Assembly (NCBI GenBank): GCA_030262795.1
Contig: JAJSZO010000045.1
Location: forward strand, 1 to 14,161
Source of the DNA: Deltaproteobacteria bacterium
GTDB lineage: Bacteria > Desulfobacterota > Desulfobacteria > Desulfobacterales > ETH-SRB1
Length of the DNA: 14,161 nt
Direction: 5' to 3'
Under the pieces are notes generated by a model, which worked only from the letters and a program-made list of their open reading frames with translations, was not told where the DNA came from and ran no database searches. The position numbers and the translations under genes were made by a program. Within the stretch, counting starts at the first letter, position 1. Every line of letters begins with the position of its first letter. Below are positions 1-7,083 of the stretch, piece by piece.

Positions 1-1136
1 TGACTGGCGAGACGCAGCAGAGCCAGAAAACGCAGCATTTGTTCTCCAGCCCGTTCACCCCGGCAAATGCCCCAGAAATGAATTGTATTCTGACGGCGGT
101 TAGACCGGCCAATTCGCTGCAAAAAGGTGGCAACAGAATCCGGCGGTTCAAAGAGAATCACCGCATCCACATCACCTACATCAATACCCAGCTCCAGTGT
201 ACTGGTTGCGACACAAACCGACCGGGCCCGTTGACGAAACCTTTTTTCGACGATTTGTCGTTCTTTGGCATTGAGGTTGGAGTAATGCAGTTCAGCCATT
301 CCCATAAATTGCCCTTGTCGGTTTAACAATCCGAAAATTTTATCACAACGGCCCCTGCTGTTGGCAAAGATCAGAATTTTCCGATAATTCCATTCCCTGT
401 ACAGATCGTCGAGTAAGGTCATTAGTTCGTGTTCATCGTTTTTAAGGTGAATCAGCCGGGGAAGAATTTGACGGCTGACATTCTCAGTTAGAAGAACGGT
501 ATCCGGGCTGAAACCCAGGAAACGGATAACAACATCAGGATCGGCAATAGTAGCTGACAGAGCGATTTTCTGCAGTTGTTTGCCGATCCGACGTTCTAAC
601 CGTTGCAGCACATAAACCAATTGACGTCCTCGATACTGATGAATAAACGGATGAACTTCGTCGATGATTACCGTGTTGACCCGCAAGAGAAAACCACGCA
701 AATCAGAATTGGAGCTGCCCAGCATTACGTCCAGCGATTCCGGTGTTGTGAGCATGATGTCAGGACAACCGCCACCGGCACGTTTGATATCGCCGGTACG
801 AATAGCAAACCGGAGTCCCAGACGTTCGATTAGAACTGATTCAAAGCGGCGACGGATATCAAAAGCCAGAGCGCGGGTCGGTACGATATAGATGGCTGAG
901 TCGGTCAATCCTGAGCGGATTATCCGTTCTAAGCAGGGGGCCAGCACAGCCTCGGTTTTGCCGGAACCTGTGGCTGACTGGATAATGAGATCCTTGCTTT
1001 CCAGAATGGGTCTGATCGCCTGCTCCTGTATCGGATGCAGGCCAGGGAAAGCTCCATAAAAAGCCCGGAAAGTATTAGGGAGCAAAAGAAGTGGCGAGTC
1101 TTGTGCTTCATTACCGGATAAAAGAGTGTTGTGCAT
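1..1136 (-). CDS. DEAD/DEAH-box (Lhr-like) superfamily 2 helicase, N-terminal 378 residues, runs off left edge
   Basis: An uninterrupted minus-strand frame starts at ATG 1136-1134 and stays open to base 1, so the C-terminal part lies outside the window. The translation shows the SF2 helicase motifs in order: a Q-like motif (GLHPIQEQAI, about residues 33-42), Walker A (SATGSGKTEA, about 53-62), motif Ia (PTRALA), Ib (TTPESLD), motif II DEVH, motif III SAT, motif IV (ILIFANSRGR), motif V (STLELGIDVGDVDAV) and motif VI (QRIGRSNRR). This is a complete two-RecA-domain ATPase core that should unwind or translocate on nucleic acid. The pattern is closest to the Lhr/DUF1998-type large helicases, some of which belong to phage-defence systems; that link is inference. 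The start has only a weak, close AAAAGG upstream, but the Q motif follows at a normal distance. By eye its G+C is near 50%, higher than the genes to its right, which hints at a separate origin. It diverges from the 1330 gene. Confidence 0.9.
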   Translation of the reverse strand, partial: MHNTLLSGNEAQDSPLLLLPNTFRAFYGAFPGLHPIQEQAIRPILESKDLIIQSATGSGKTEAVLAPCLERIIRSGLTDSAIYIVPTRALAFDIRRRFESVLIERLGLRFAIRTGDIKRAGGGCPDIMLTTPESLDVMLGSSNSDLRGFLLRVNTVIIDEVHPFIHQYRGRQLVYVLQRLERRIGKQLQKIALSATIADPDVVIRFLGFSPDTVLLTENVSRQILPRLIHLKNDEHELMTLLDDLYREWNYRKILIFANSRGRCDKIFGLLNRQGQFMGMAELHYSNLNAKERQIVEKRFRQRARSVCVATSTLELGIDVGDVDAVILFEPPDSVATFLQRIGRSNRRQNTIHFWGICRGERAGEQMLRFLALLRLAS

Positions 1137-1167
1137 GAGCCTTTTGGGAAACAAAAAAACTTTTAAA

Positions 1168-1181
1168 TTGATTTTGATCAA
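1168..1181. promoter_or_regulatory. FNR-type palindrome TTGAT-N4-ATCAA
   Basis: The sequence TTGATTTTGATCAA matches the classical FNR/CRP-family half-site arrangement TTGAT-N4-ATCAA at every defined position. It lies in the gap between the divergent helicase and ATPase-nuclease genes. It is centred about 56 bp upstream of the start site expected from the TATAAT at 1219, which is within the range used by activators, and about 40 bp from the helicase start codon. It could therefore act on both genes. The match is seen directly; binding by an oxygen- or redox-responsive regulator is inference, and an A+T-rich gap can produce such a palindrome by chance. Confidence 0.5.
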
Positions 1182-1195
1182 CAAAGGATAAATTC

Positions 1196-1224
1196 TTGTA
1201 AAGAAGCTGTTCCTATGATATAAT
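1196..1224 (+). promoter_or_regulatory. Sigma70-like promoter for the tandem ATPase-nuclease genes
   Basis: TTGTAA at 1196-1201 (four of six matches to the -35 consensus) is followed, after exactly 17 bases, by a perfect TATAAT at 1219-1224. It points toward the gene starting at 1330, leaving an untranslated leader of roughly 100 bases. No other candidate of this quality was seen in the gap. Confidence 0.55.
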
Positions 1225-1264
1225 ACAACTAATTGATTTTAGTGAAATAATCAGGAAACAGCTT
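1204..1264. repeat. Inverted repeat flanking the -10 box
   Basis: AAGCTGTTCC at 1204-1213 and GGAAACAGCTT at 1254-1264 are reverse complements apart from one extra base, separated by about 40 bases that contain the TATAAT and the expected transcription start. It may be an operator pair for a DNA-looping repressor, a remnant of terminal inverted repeats, or a leader fold. No function is proven. Confidence 0.45.
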
Positions 1265-1298
1265 TATAAAAAAAGTATCACAGATTTGGTTTAATATC

Positions 1299-1326
1299 CA
1301 AGGATTTTTTGTTTCCTTGAGGTGAT
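1299..1326 (+). promoter_or_regulatory. Leader hairpin abutting the ribosome binding site of the first ATPase-nuclease gene
   Basis: CAAGGA (1299-1304) can pair with TCCTTG (1314-1319) over a nine-base T-rich loop. The strong Shine-Dalgarno GAGGTGAT (1319-1326) starts at the last base of the stem and is followed by AAA-ATG. The ribosome binding site fixes the start at 1330. The stem could influence ribosome access, but it may be incidental in A+T-rich sequence. Confidence 0.4.
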
Positions 1327-1329
1327 AAA

Positions 1330-2889
1330 ATGAAAAAATATCCCATTGGAATCCAGAGTTTTGAAGTGATCAGGTCAGATGACTACTATTATGTGGATAA
1401 AACCGAGTTTGTTAAAAAATTATTTGAATCAGGAAAATATTATTTTTTTTCCCGTCCCAGAAGATTCGGGAAAAGTCTTTTTCTGGATACATTGCACCAG
1501 GCATTTGCAGGCAGGAAAGAATATTTTAAAGGTCTGTTTCTTGAAAACAACTGGAACTGGGATGAACAACTTCCCGTGCTGCACATCAGTTTTGGAGCCG
1601 GCATCTTCAAGGATACTGATAGCCTGAATTCTCGTTTTAATTATCTTCTTTCAGGATTTGCAGAAGAATATAAAGTTAAGTTAAAAGGAAAAAATATAAG
1701 TGACAGGTTTGATGAGCTTGTCAGAAAAATATCTGAAAAACAGAATCAAAAAGTTGTAATCCTGATAGATGAATACGATAAGCCGATCCTTGATAATATA
1801 GATAAACTTGAAACAGCCATTGAGATCAGGGAAGGATTGAAGAATTTCTATTCTGTTATCAAGGATCTGGACAGCTATCTTAAATTTGTATTCATTACCG
1901 GAGTCTCAAGGTTCAGTAAGGTCAGTATTTTCAGCGGTCTGAACAACCTAAAGGATATCAGTCTTGACAGCCGTTATTCAGCAATTTGTGGTTATACTCA
2001 AAACGAACTTGAATGCGTATTTAAGGAACCTCTTAAACGTGTTGATCTGAATGCAATCAAAAAGTGGTATAATGGTTATAATTTTCTTGGAGAACCTGTT
2101 TACAATCCATTTGATGTTCTGCTTTATCTTGACACAGGTGAATTTCGAAACTACTGGTTTGAAACAGGCACACCATCTTTTTTGATAAAACTTATTCAGG
2201 ACAGAAAATATTATGTTCCGGAGCTTGAGTCTTTTAATGCAGGCGATGAAATTCTGGACAGTTTTGAGATTGACAATCTATCCCTTGAAACAGTTCTTTT
2301 TCAGACAGGCTATGTTACCATAAAAAATAAGTTTAAACTTGATTCCGAATATGTTTACACTCTTTCATACCCTAATCTTGAAGTTAAAAAAAGCCTGAAC
2401 AGATACATTCTTAAATCTCTCAGCCAGGTTTCCATTTCCCATAGAACAAAAACTCAGATTAATATTCGAAAAGCCCTTGCCGCGGGTGATCTTGAAAGTA
2501 TAAATGAAAATTTTCATTCCTTTTTTGCTTCAATCCCCCATGACTGGTACAGGAAAAACAGACTCTCGGAATATGAAGGATATTATGCTTCAATTTTTTA
2601 TGCTTATTTTACTGCGACAGGTCTTGATGTAACTGCCGAAGACACAACTAATCAGGGAAGAATTGATTTAACTGTAAAGCTTGATGATAAAATTTATATC
2701 ATTGAGTTCAAGGTGATTGAGGTTGATAAAACAAAAGGATCTGCCCTTGAACAGATAAAAAAGAAAAAGTATTCTGAAAAATATCAGCAAAAAGGAAAGA
2801 AAATCTATCTTGTCGGGATAGAATTCAGCAAGAATGATAAAAATATAAAAAATTTTATGTGGGAAGAAGAAATTGGAACTTTCAAGTAA
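1330..2889 (+). CDS. AAA-ATPase-like / PD-(D/E)XK nuclease fusion protein, copy 1
   Basis: This 519-residue protein has the layout of the widespread, functionally uncharacterised family that joins an AAA-ATPase-like domain (PF09820 type) to a C-terminal PD-(D/E)XK nuclease domain (PF08011 type). The N-terminus carries the family signature (PIGIQSFE, then YYVDKT). Residues 42-49 (RPRRFGKS) form the Walker A-like loop, 142-150 (VVILIDEYD) the Walker B strand, and 190-197 (TGVSRFSK) a sensor-like segment. Near the C-terminus, E414, D446 in GRID and E459-x-K461 in EFK fit the nuclease active site, so both halves look intact. No signal peptide or membrane segment is visible. The strong GAGGTGAT ribosome site sets the start. 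The gene is A+T-rich compared with the helicase. A close paralogue follows after 90 bp. ATP-dependent DNA cleavage or processing is inferred from the domains; the biological role is unknown. Confidence 0.9.
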   Translation: MKKYPIGIQSFEVIRSDDYYYVDKTEFVKKLFESGKYYFFSRPRRFGKSLFLDTLHQAFAGRKEYFKGLFLENNWNWDEQLPVLHISFGAGIFKDTDSLNSRFNYLLSGFAEEYKVKLKGKNISDRFDELVRKISEKQNQKVVILIDEYDKPILDNIDKLETAIEIREGLKNFYSVIKDLDSYLKFVFITGVSRFSKVSIFSGLNNLKDISLDSRYSAICGYTQNELECVFKEPLKRVDLNAIKKWYNGYNFLGEPVYNPFDVLLYLDTGEFRNYWFETGTPSFLIKLIQDRKYYVPELESFNAGDEILDSFEIDNLSLETVLFQTGYVTIKNKFKLDSEYVYTLSYPNLEVKKSLNRYILKSLSQVSISHRTKTQINIRKALAAGDLESINENFHSFFASIPHDWYRKNRLSEYEGYYASIFYAYFTATGLDVTAEDTTNQGRIDLTVKLDDKIYIIEFKVIEVDKTKGSALEQIKKKKYSEKYQQKGKKIYLVGIEFSKNDKNIKNFMWEEEIGTFK

Positions 2890-2979
2890 GGAACGTGGAC
2901 AAAATAACTTCCCCAAGTAGGCGCACAGATTTGGGTCGAATTTGTTGATGGAATAGCGGGCTATAAGGAGAACCGGTCA
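2890..2979 (+). other. 90-bp spacer between the paralogues, with ribosome binding site
   Basis: This spacer is visibly less A+T-rich than the two genes it separates and contains no credible open frame or terminator. AAGGAG at 2965-2970 lies nine bases before ATG 2980 and serves as the ribosome site for copy 2. Lack of a terminator suggests both paralogues share a transcript from the 1196-1224 promoter. Confidence 0.5.
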
Positions 2980-4560
2980 ATGAAAAAATATCCCATTGGA
3001 ATCCAGAGTTTTGAAAAAATAAGATCCGGTAATTTTTATTACGTGGATAAAACCGAGTTTGTTTATAATCTGGTTGAAGAAGAATCCGGTTATTATTTTC
3101 TCTCCCGTCCCAGAAGATTCGGGAAAAGTCTTTTTCTGGATACATTGCACCAGGCATTTGCAGGCAGGAAAGAATATTTTAAAGGTTTGTTTCTTGAAAA
3201 CAACTGGAACTGGGATGAACAACTTCCCGTGCTGCACATCAGTTTTGGAGCCGGCATCTTCAAGGATACTGATAGTTTGAATTTGCGTTTTAATTATCTT
3301 CTTTCACGATTTGCAGAAGAATATAAAGTTAAGTTAAAAGGAAAAAATATAAGTGACAGGTTTGATGAGCTTGTCAGAAAAATATCTGAAAAACAGAATC
3401 AAAAAGTTGTAATCCTTATAGATGAATACGACAAACCAATCCTTGATAATATAGATAAACTTGAAACAGCCATTGAAATCAGAGAAGAATTGAAAAATTT
3501 CTATTCCGTTGTCAAGGATCTGGACAGCTATCTTGAATTTGTATTCATCACCGGAGTCTCAAGGTTCAGTAAGGTAAGTATTTTCAGCGGCCTGAATAAT
3601 CTTGAAGATATCAGCCTTGGCCGCCGCTATTCAGCAATTTGTGGTTATACCCAGAACGAACTTGAATGCGTATTTAAGGAACCTCTTAAATGCGCTGATC
3701 TGAATGCAATCAAAAAATGGTATAATGGTTATAATTTTCTTGGAGAACCTGTTTACAATCCATTTGATGTTCTGCTTTATTTGAAATCAGGTGAATTTCG
3801 AAACTACTGGTTTGAAACAGGCACGCCATCTTTTTTGATAAAACTGCTGAAAGAGAATCAATATTATATTCCTTTGCTTGAACTTTTTGAGGCAGGAGAA
3901 GGACTTCTTGGAAGTTTCGAGATTGAGCATCTTGAACCTGAAACCCTGCTGTTTCAGACGGGTTGTCTGACTATTAAAGAAGAAATAAGCCTTGGCTCAA
4001 GAAAGAGCTATTTGCTTGGATTTCCCAACCTTGAAGTTCGAATGAGTTTTACCGATGTTATTCTGAATCATTATTCCTGCCCCCCTGCAAAAAAAGAAAA
4101 ACGCCTGACAGCAGTTTACAGAGCTTTGTTTGAAGCAAGATTAGATGATCTGAAAGAAATATTTCTTTCTTTTTTTTCATCTATTCCCCATGACTGGTAT
4201 AGAAAGAACAAAATATCAGAGTATGAAGGCTATTATGCGTCAATTTTTTACTCATATTTTACAGCCGCAGGTCTTGATGTAACTGCCGAAGACACAACTA
4301 ATCAGGGAAGAATTGATTTAACTGTAAAGCTTGATGATAAAATTTATATCATTGAGTTCAAGGTGATTGAGGTTGATAAAACAAAAGGATCTGCCCTTGA
4401 ACAGATAAAAAAGAAAAAGTATTCTGAAAAATATCAGCAAAAAGGAAAGAAAATCTATCTTGTCGGGATAGAATTCAGCAAGAATGATAAAAATATAAAA
4501 AATTTTATGTGGGAGGAGGAAATTGGAATGATAAGTTACGTGGGTAACCCGGAAAGATGA
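2980..4560 (+). CDS. AAA-ATPase-like / PD-(D/E)XK nuclease fusion protein, copy 2
   Basis: This 526-residue paralogue of the preceding gene has the same domain order: signature N-terminus, Walker A-like RPRRFGKS (about residues 43-50), Walker B VVILIDEYD, TGVSRFSK, then the nuclease motifs GRID and EFK. The similarity is patchy. Residues 1-12 are identical, about 13-40 differ often, about 41-285 differ at only a dozen or so positions, about 288-400 are strongly diverged, and the nuclease domain is nearly identical again. After the shared WEEEIG the protein has a different ten-residue tail (MISYVGNPER), so the copies part exactly at the 3' end. The stop TGA overlaps the next start codon as ATGA, suggesting translational coupling. 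As for copy 1, the enzyme type is inferred from motifs and the cellular target is unknown. Confidence 0.9.
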   Translation: MKKYPIGIQSFEKIRSGNFYYVDKTEFVYNLVEEESGYYFLSRPRRFGKSLFLDTLHQAFAGRKEYFKGLFLENNWNWDEQLPVLHISFGAGIFKDTDSLNLRFNYLLSRFAEEYKVKLKGKNISDRFDELVRKISEKQNQKVVILIDEYDKPILDNIDKLETAIEIREELKNFYSVVKDLDSYLEFVFITGVSRFSKVSIFSGLNNLEDISLGRRYSAICGYTQNELECVFKEPLKCADLNAIKKWYNGYNFLGEPVYNPFDVLLYLKSGEFRNYWFETGTPSFLIKLLKENQYYIPLLELFEAGEGLLGSFEIEHLEPETLLFQTGCLTIKEEISLGSRKSYLLGFPNLEVRMSFTDVILNHYSCPPAKKEKRLTAVYRALFEARLDDLKEIFLSFFSSIPHDWYRKNKISEYEGYYASIFYSYFTAAGLDVTAEDTTNQGRIDLTVKLDDKIYIIEFKVIEVDKTKGSALEQIKKKKYSEKYQQKGKKIYLVGIEFSKNDKNIKNFMWEEEIGMISYVGNPER

Positions 4561-5000
4561 CAATGATTTCCGAAGACAGCGATAAAAAATTGGTCGATCA
4601 ACACAGGCACAACGCAAAACCTGACAGCTCAATTACATGTGAGATTTTAAAACATTCATTAAACAGTGAACTCTCGTGTGCATCTGCATTTTTGATAGCA
4701 AAGAAGTGCAATGTCTCTCCCTACAAGGTTGGAATGATCGCAGATTTAATTAATTGCAGGTTGGTAAAATGCCGGATGGGGTTGTTTGGGCATAGACCTG
4801 ATAAAAAAATTGTAATACCTGTAAAGACAACGGACCAAAATCTTAAAAATACAATTACCGACAATCTTGTTGAAGGAAAACTCGCTTGCAAAATTGCATG
4901 GAATATCGCATTCTGCTTTAAAGTCAATAAAATGACAGTCAGTGGTATATGTGAAGGCATGAATATTAAAATTAATAAATGCCAACTCGGAGCATTCTAG
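4557..5000 (+). CDS. Cysteine-rich protein of unknown function with two copies of a 40-residue module
   Basis: I do not recognise a named family for this 147-residue protein. It contains an internal duplication: residues 39-78 and 108-147 align without a gap and share 13 of 40 identities, including L, C, A, an IA pair, two V, and the closing pattern K-C-x-(L/M)-G-x-F. Each module resembles a small helix-turn-helix-like unit with an added cysteine pair, so nucleic-acid or metal binding is possible but unproven. Eleven or so cysteines and no signal peptide suggest a cytoplasmic protein. The start could be ATG 4557, overlapping the upstream stop, or ATG 4563, which has the better six-base spacing from GGAAAG (4551-4556). 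The stop is one base before the TTG start of mltF, so the two genes are probably translated together. The hydrophilic linker (about 79-107) separates the modules. Confidence 0.75.
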   Translation: MTMISEDSDKKLVDQHRHNAKPDSSITCEILKHSLNSELSCASAFLIAKKCNVSPYKVGMIADLINCRLVKCRMGLFGHRPDKKIVIPVKTTDQNLKNTITDNLVEGKLACKIAWNIAFCFKVNKMTVSGICEGMNIKINKCQLGAF

Positions 5001-5001
5001 C

Positions 5002-6471
5002 TTGTATTACTCTAATAAAATACTTTTCAATAAAAAATCAGCATGCCAAATTTTGGCAATAATGGTTGTATTGTTTATTTTTTCAGTCTGTTATTCTGGA
5101 TGTGGAAAGGAACAGAGTTCTGATAATATGCTTGAGGACATTCTTAAAGCCGGTGAAATTACTGTTGTTACACGTAATAATGCCAACTGTTACTACCTGT
5201 ACAGGGGACAGGCAATGGGTTTCGAGTATGATCTTGCAAAAGCTTTTGCTGATTATCTCGGAGTTAAATTAAAGGTTAGAATTGCTGAAAAATGGGAGGG
5301 TATGATTCCTGCCCTGATGAAGGATACAGGTTCATTTATTGCTGCCAGTATGACAATTATGCCTGAAAGGGAAAAGTGGATCTCCTTTTCAAATGGATAT
5401 ATGCCAATCCAGCAATATATAATTACACATCGAACAAACAGATCAATTAGATGCACTGATGATCTATCGGGAAAAATTGTTCATGTTAGAGCAGGCACTT
5501 CCTACGAGGAAAGGCTTAAGTTACTAAAAAAGAAAGGAATTGACCTTGAAATTAAGCTGTACAATGATTTGCCTACTGAGGAACTTATACGCCAGGTTGC
5601 TGAAGGAAAGATAGAAATTACAATAGCTGACAGCAATATCGCGTTACTTAATCAGAAGTACTATCACAATGCTGTATTGGCATGTCCGATAAACGAGCAG
5701 GAATTCCTGGGATGGGCTGTAAATCGAAATGCACAAAATCTTCTTTCTCGAATAAATTGCTTTTTCAAACTCATTAAAGAAAATGGTAAATTCAATGAAA
5801 TATACAACAAGTATTATGTAAATATTGATGATTTCGATTTTGTTGATCTTAGAGCATATCACAGGAGGCTTAAAAGCAGGCTTCCAAAATATAAAAAAAT
5901 TATCATGAAAGCGGCAGATTACCATGGGCTCGACTGGAGATTAATTGCAGCGCAGATGTATCAGGAGTCTCATTTTAACCCAAGGGCGCGAAGCAGATCA
6001 GGGGCAAGAGGCCTTATGCAGCTCACCCGCTCTACAGCGAGAAGCCTCGGGGTAAAAAATATTTTAGATCCAAAACAAAATATTAATGCCGGTGTTCAGC
6101 ATTTGAAGAATCTTTATACTTATTTTAAAAATGCGAAAGATTCAAACAGGTTATTTATAGCTCTCGCTGCTTACAATGTTGGCCAGGGACATATTTTTGA
6201 TGCTCGGGATATTGCTCGCAAGATGAATCTTGATCCGGATAAATGGTCATCACTCTCAACAACCCTGCCTCTTTTAACCCACCAGAAATATTATAAAAAG
6301 GCCAGATATGGATATTGCAGAGGAACAGAACCCATAGAATATATAAACAAGATTATGATGTATTATGATATTTTGAAGCGTCAGGGAATAGAATATAAGG
6401 ACGAGGCAAACTCGTCCCTTTGTAACTATCTGATTTTCTTAACACGAACATCCAACAAATGGATTGGATAG
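5002..6471 (+). CDS. mltF: MltF-like membrane-bound lytic murein transglycosylase (lipoprotein)
   Basis: This protein cleaves the glycan strands of peptidoglycan between N-acetylmuramic acid and N-acetylglucosamine, forming 1,6-anhydro ends. It has a lipoprotein-type signal: hydrophobic residues about 17-33 followed by YSGC with C34 as the likely lipidated cysteine, though the Tyr at -3 is unusual. A periplasmic solute-binding-like domain (about 50-275, with the GFEYDLAKAFADYLG signature) precedes an SLT-type lysozyme-like domain (about 295-450). The catalytic glutamate is E322 in QMYQESHFNP, followed by GARGLMQL and ALAAYNVGQG. Domain order and length fit MltF. The start is TTG 5002 with CGGAG at 4988-4992; a Met at codon 21 would cut into the signal peptide. 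The last 30 or so residues are extra and contain a palindromic repeat, and the 3' end overlaps the opposing hydrolase gene by 33 bp. Confidence 0.9.
   Translation: MYYSNKILFNKKSACQILAIMVVLFIFSVCYSGCGKEQSSDNMLEDILKAGEITVVTRNNANCYYLYRGQAMGFEYDLAKAFADYLGVKLKVRIAEKWEGMIPALMKDTGSFIAASMTIMPEREKWISFSNGYMPIQQYIITHRTNRSIRCTDDLSGKIVHVRAGTSYEERLKLLKKKGIDLEIKLYNDLPTEELIRQVAEGKIEITIADSNIALLNQKYYHNAVLACPINEQEFLGWAVNRNAQNLLSRINCFFKLIKENGKFNEIYNKYYVNIDDFDFVDLRAYHRRLKSRLPKYKKIIMKAADYHGLDWRLIAAQMYQESHFNPRARSRSGARGLMQLTRSTARSLGVKNILDPKQNINAGVQHLKNLYTYFKNAKDSNRLFIALAAYNVGQGHIFDARDIARKMNLDPDKWSSLSTTLPLLTHQKYYKKARYGYCRGTEPIEYINKIMMYYDILKRQGIEYKDEANSSLCNYLIFLTRTSNKWIG
6397..6420. terminator. Palindromic hairpin at the shared 3' end of mltF and the hydrolase operon
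   Basis: GGACGAG (6399-6405) pairs perfectly with CTCGTCC (6411-6417) around a five-base loop, and the stem extends as AAGG/CCTT with one bulge. It lies inside the mltF tail codons and 21 bases past the stop of the minus-strand hydrolase. On the minus strand it could end the long rpiB-to-hydrolase transcript, but the following sequence (TTATATTC) is only a weak U tract. It could equally be a dispersed palindromic repeat. Confidence 0.4.
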
Positions 6472-7068
6472 TTTTTCTCTTCCTATGGTGGTGTTAGGCC
6501 CATGTCCCGGGAAGACATTTACATCATCATCCAGCTTAAACAGCCTGTTTTTTATGCTTGATATCAATGTGTTAAAATTTCCTCCAGGCAAGTCACTACG
6601 TCCAATCGAACCGGCAAAAAGCGTATCTCCGACAAAAAGTTTGCTATCAGTATAAAGCGAAATTCCTCCAGGTGAATGCCCGGGAGTATGTATAACCTTT
6701 AATCTGATTTCGCCAAAGCTTATAGTATCGTTATCCTCCAATGTTCTATCAGGTGGCGGTGAGTTCTCTGCTGAAAATCCAAATAAAGTTGCATCAGACG
6801 AAAGCCGGCTCAGCATTGGTGCATCAAGAAGATGAATAAGAATATCAGCACCTGTTGCTTCTTTCATTTCTTTGTTGCCGCCAACATGGTCAAAATGGCC
6901 ATGCGTATTTATTATATATTTTAATTTCAGCTTTGAGTCTGCAAGGGACAAAAGAATTTTTTCTGTCTCATCTCCGGGATCTATTACTGCAGCTTCTCTT
7001 GTTTTTTCACACCCTAATATTATGCAGTTAGCCATAAGCGCCCCAACAGTTAGTTCTTTAATAATCAA
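6439..7068 (-). CDS. Metallo-beta-lactamase-fold hydrolase (glyoxalase II-like)
   Basis: This 209-residue protein is a small cytoplasmic metallo-hydrolase of the hydroxyacylglutathione-hydrolase-like group. The metal ligands are all present: THGHFDH gives H56, H58, D60 and H61, then H131 in TPGHSPGG, D148 in VGDTLF and H189 in FPGHGP. The SIGRSDLPGG segment is typical of the compact YcbL-like relatives, which hydrolyse thioesters or similar substrates; the true substrate cannot be read from the sequence. The start is TTG 7068, supported by GGGAGG four bases upstream. It is the last gene of the minus-strand cluster, 15 bases after nusB, and its C-terminus (ending GCSC) overlaps the mltF coding end on the other strand. 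Confidence 0.88.
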   Translation of the reverse strand: MIIKELTVGALMANCIILGCEKTREAAVIDPGDETEKILLSLADSKLKLKYIINTHGHFDHVGGNKEMKEATGADILIHLLDAPMLSRLSSDATLFGFSAENSPPPDRTLEDNDTISFGEIRLKVIHTPGHSPGGISLYTDSKLFVGDTLFAGSIGRSDLPGGNFNTLISSIKNRLFKLDDDVNVFPGHGPNTTIGREKLSNPFVGCSC

Positions 7069-7083
7069 AATGCCTCCCTGGTG

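Larger units (their letters stand above)
1330..4514 (+). repeat. Tandem gene duplication with a 247-bp perfectly identical 3' block
   Basis: Bases 1330-2864 and 2980-4514 are homologous. The first 36 bases match exactly. Bases 2618-2864 and 4268-4514 match over all 247 positions, at a constant offset of 1650. Between these blocks lies a high-identity ATPase segment and two diverged segments (about 1366-1448 and 2187-2617 in copy 1). A simple old duplication would diverge more evenly. Confidence 0.9.

Noticed and set aside
39..891. Plus-strand open frames opposite the left-edge helicase
   Set aside because: They are antisense to a frame carrying every helicase motif and show no domain features.
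929..1111. 60-codon minus-strand open frame
   Set aside because: It lies in another frame of the helicase, whose own frame has continuous SF2 motifs; the short frame has no recognisable content.
1..1136. Possibility that the left-edge helicase is a frameshifted pseudogene
   Set aside because: Codon-by-codon reading of the reverse complement shows one open frame from 1136 to 1 with all motifs in phase.
2887..2899. 13-bp match TAAGGAACGTGGA shared with the ribD start region (11185-11197, other strand)
   Set aside because: A few 13-bp matches are expected by chance among both strands of a 14-kb window, and the flanks do not match.
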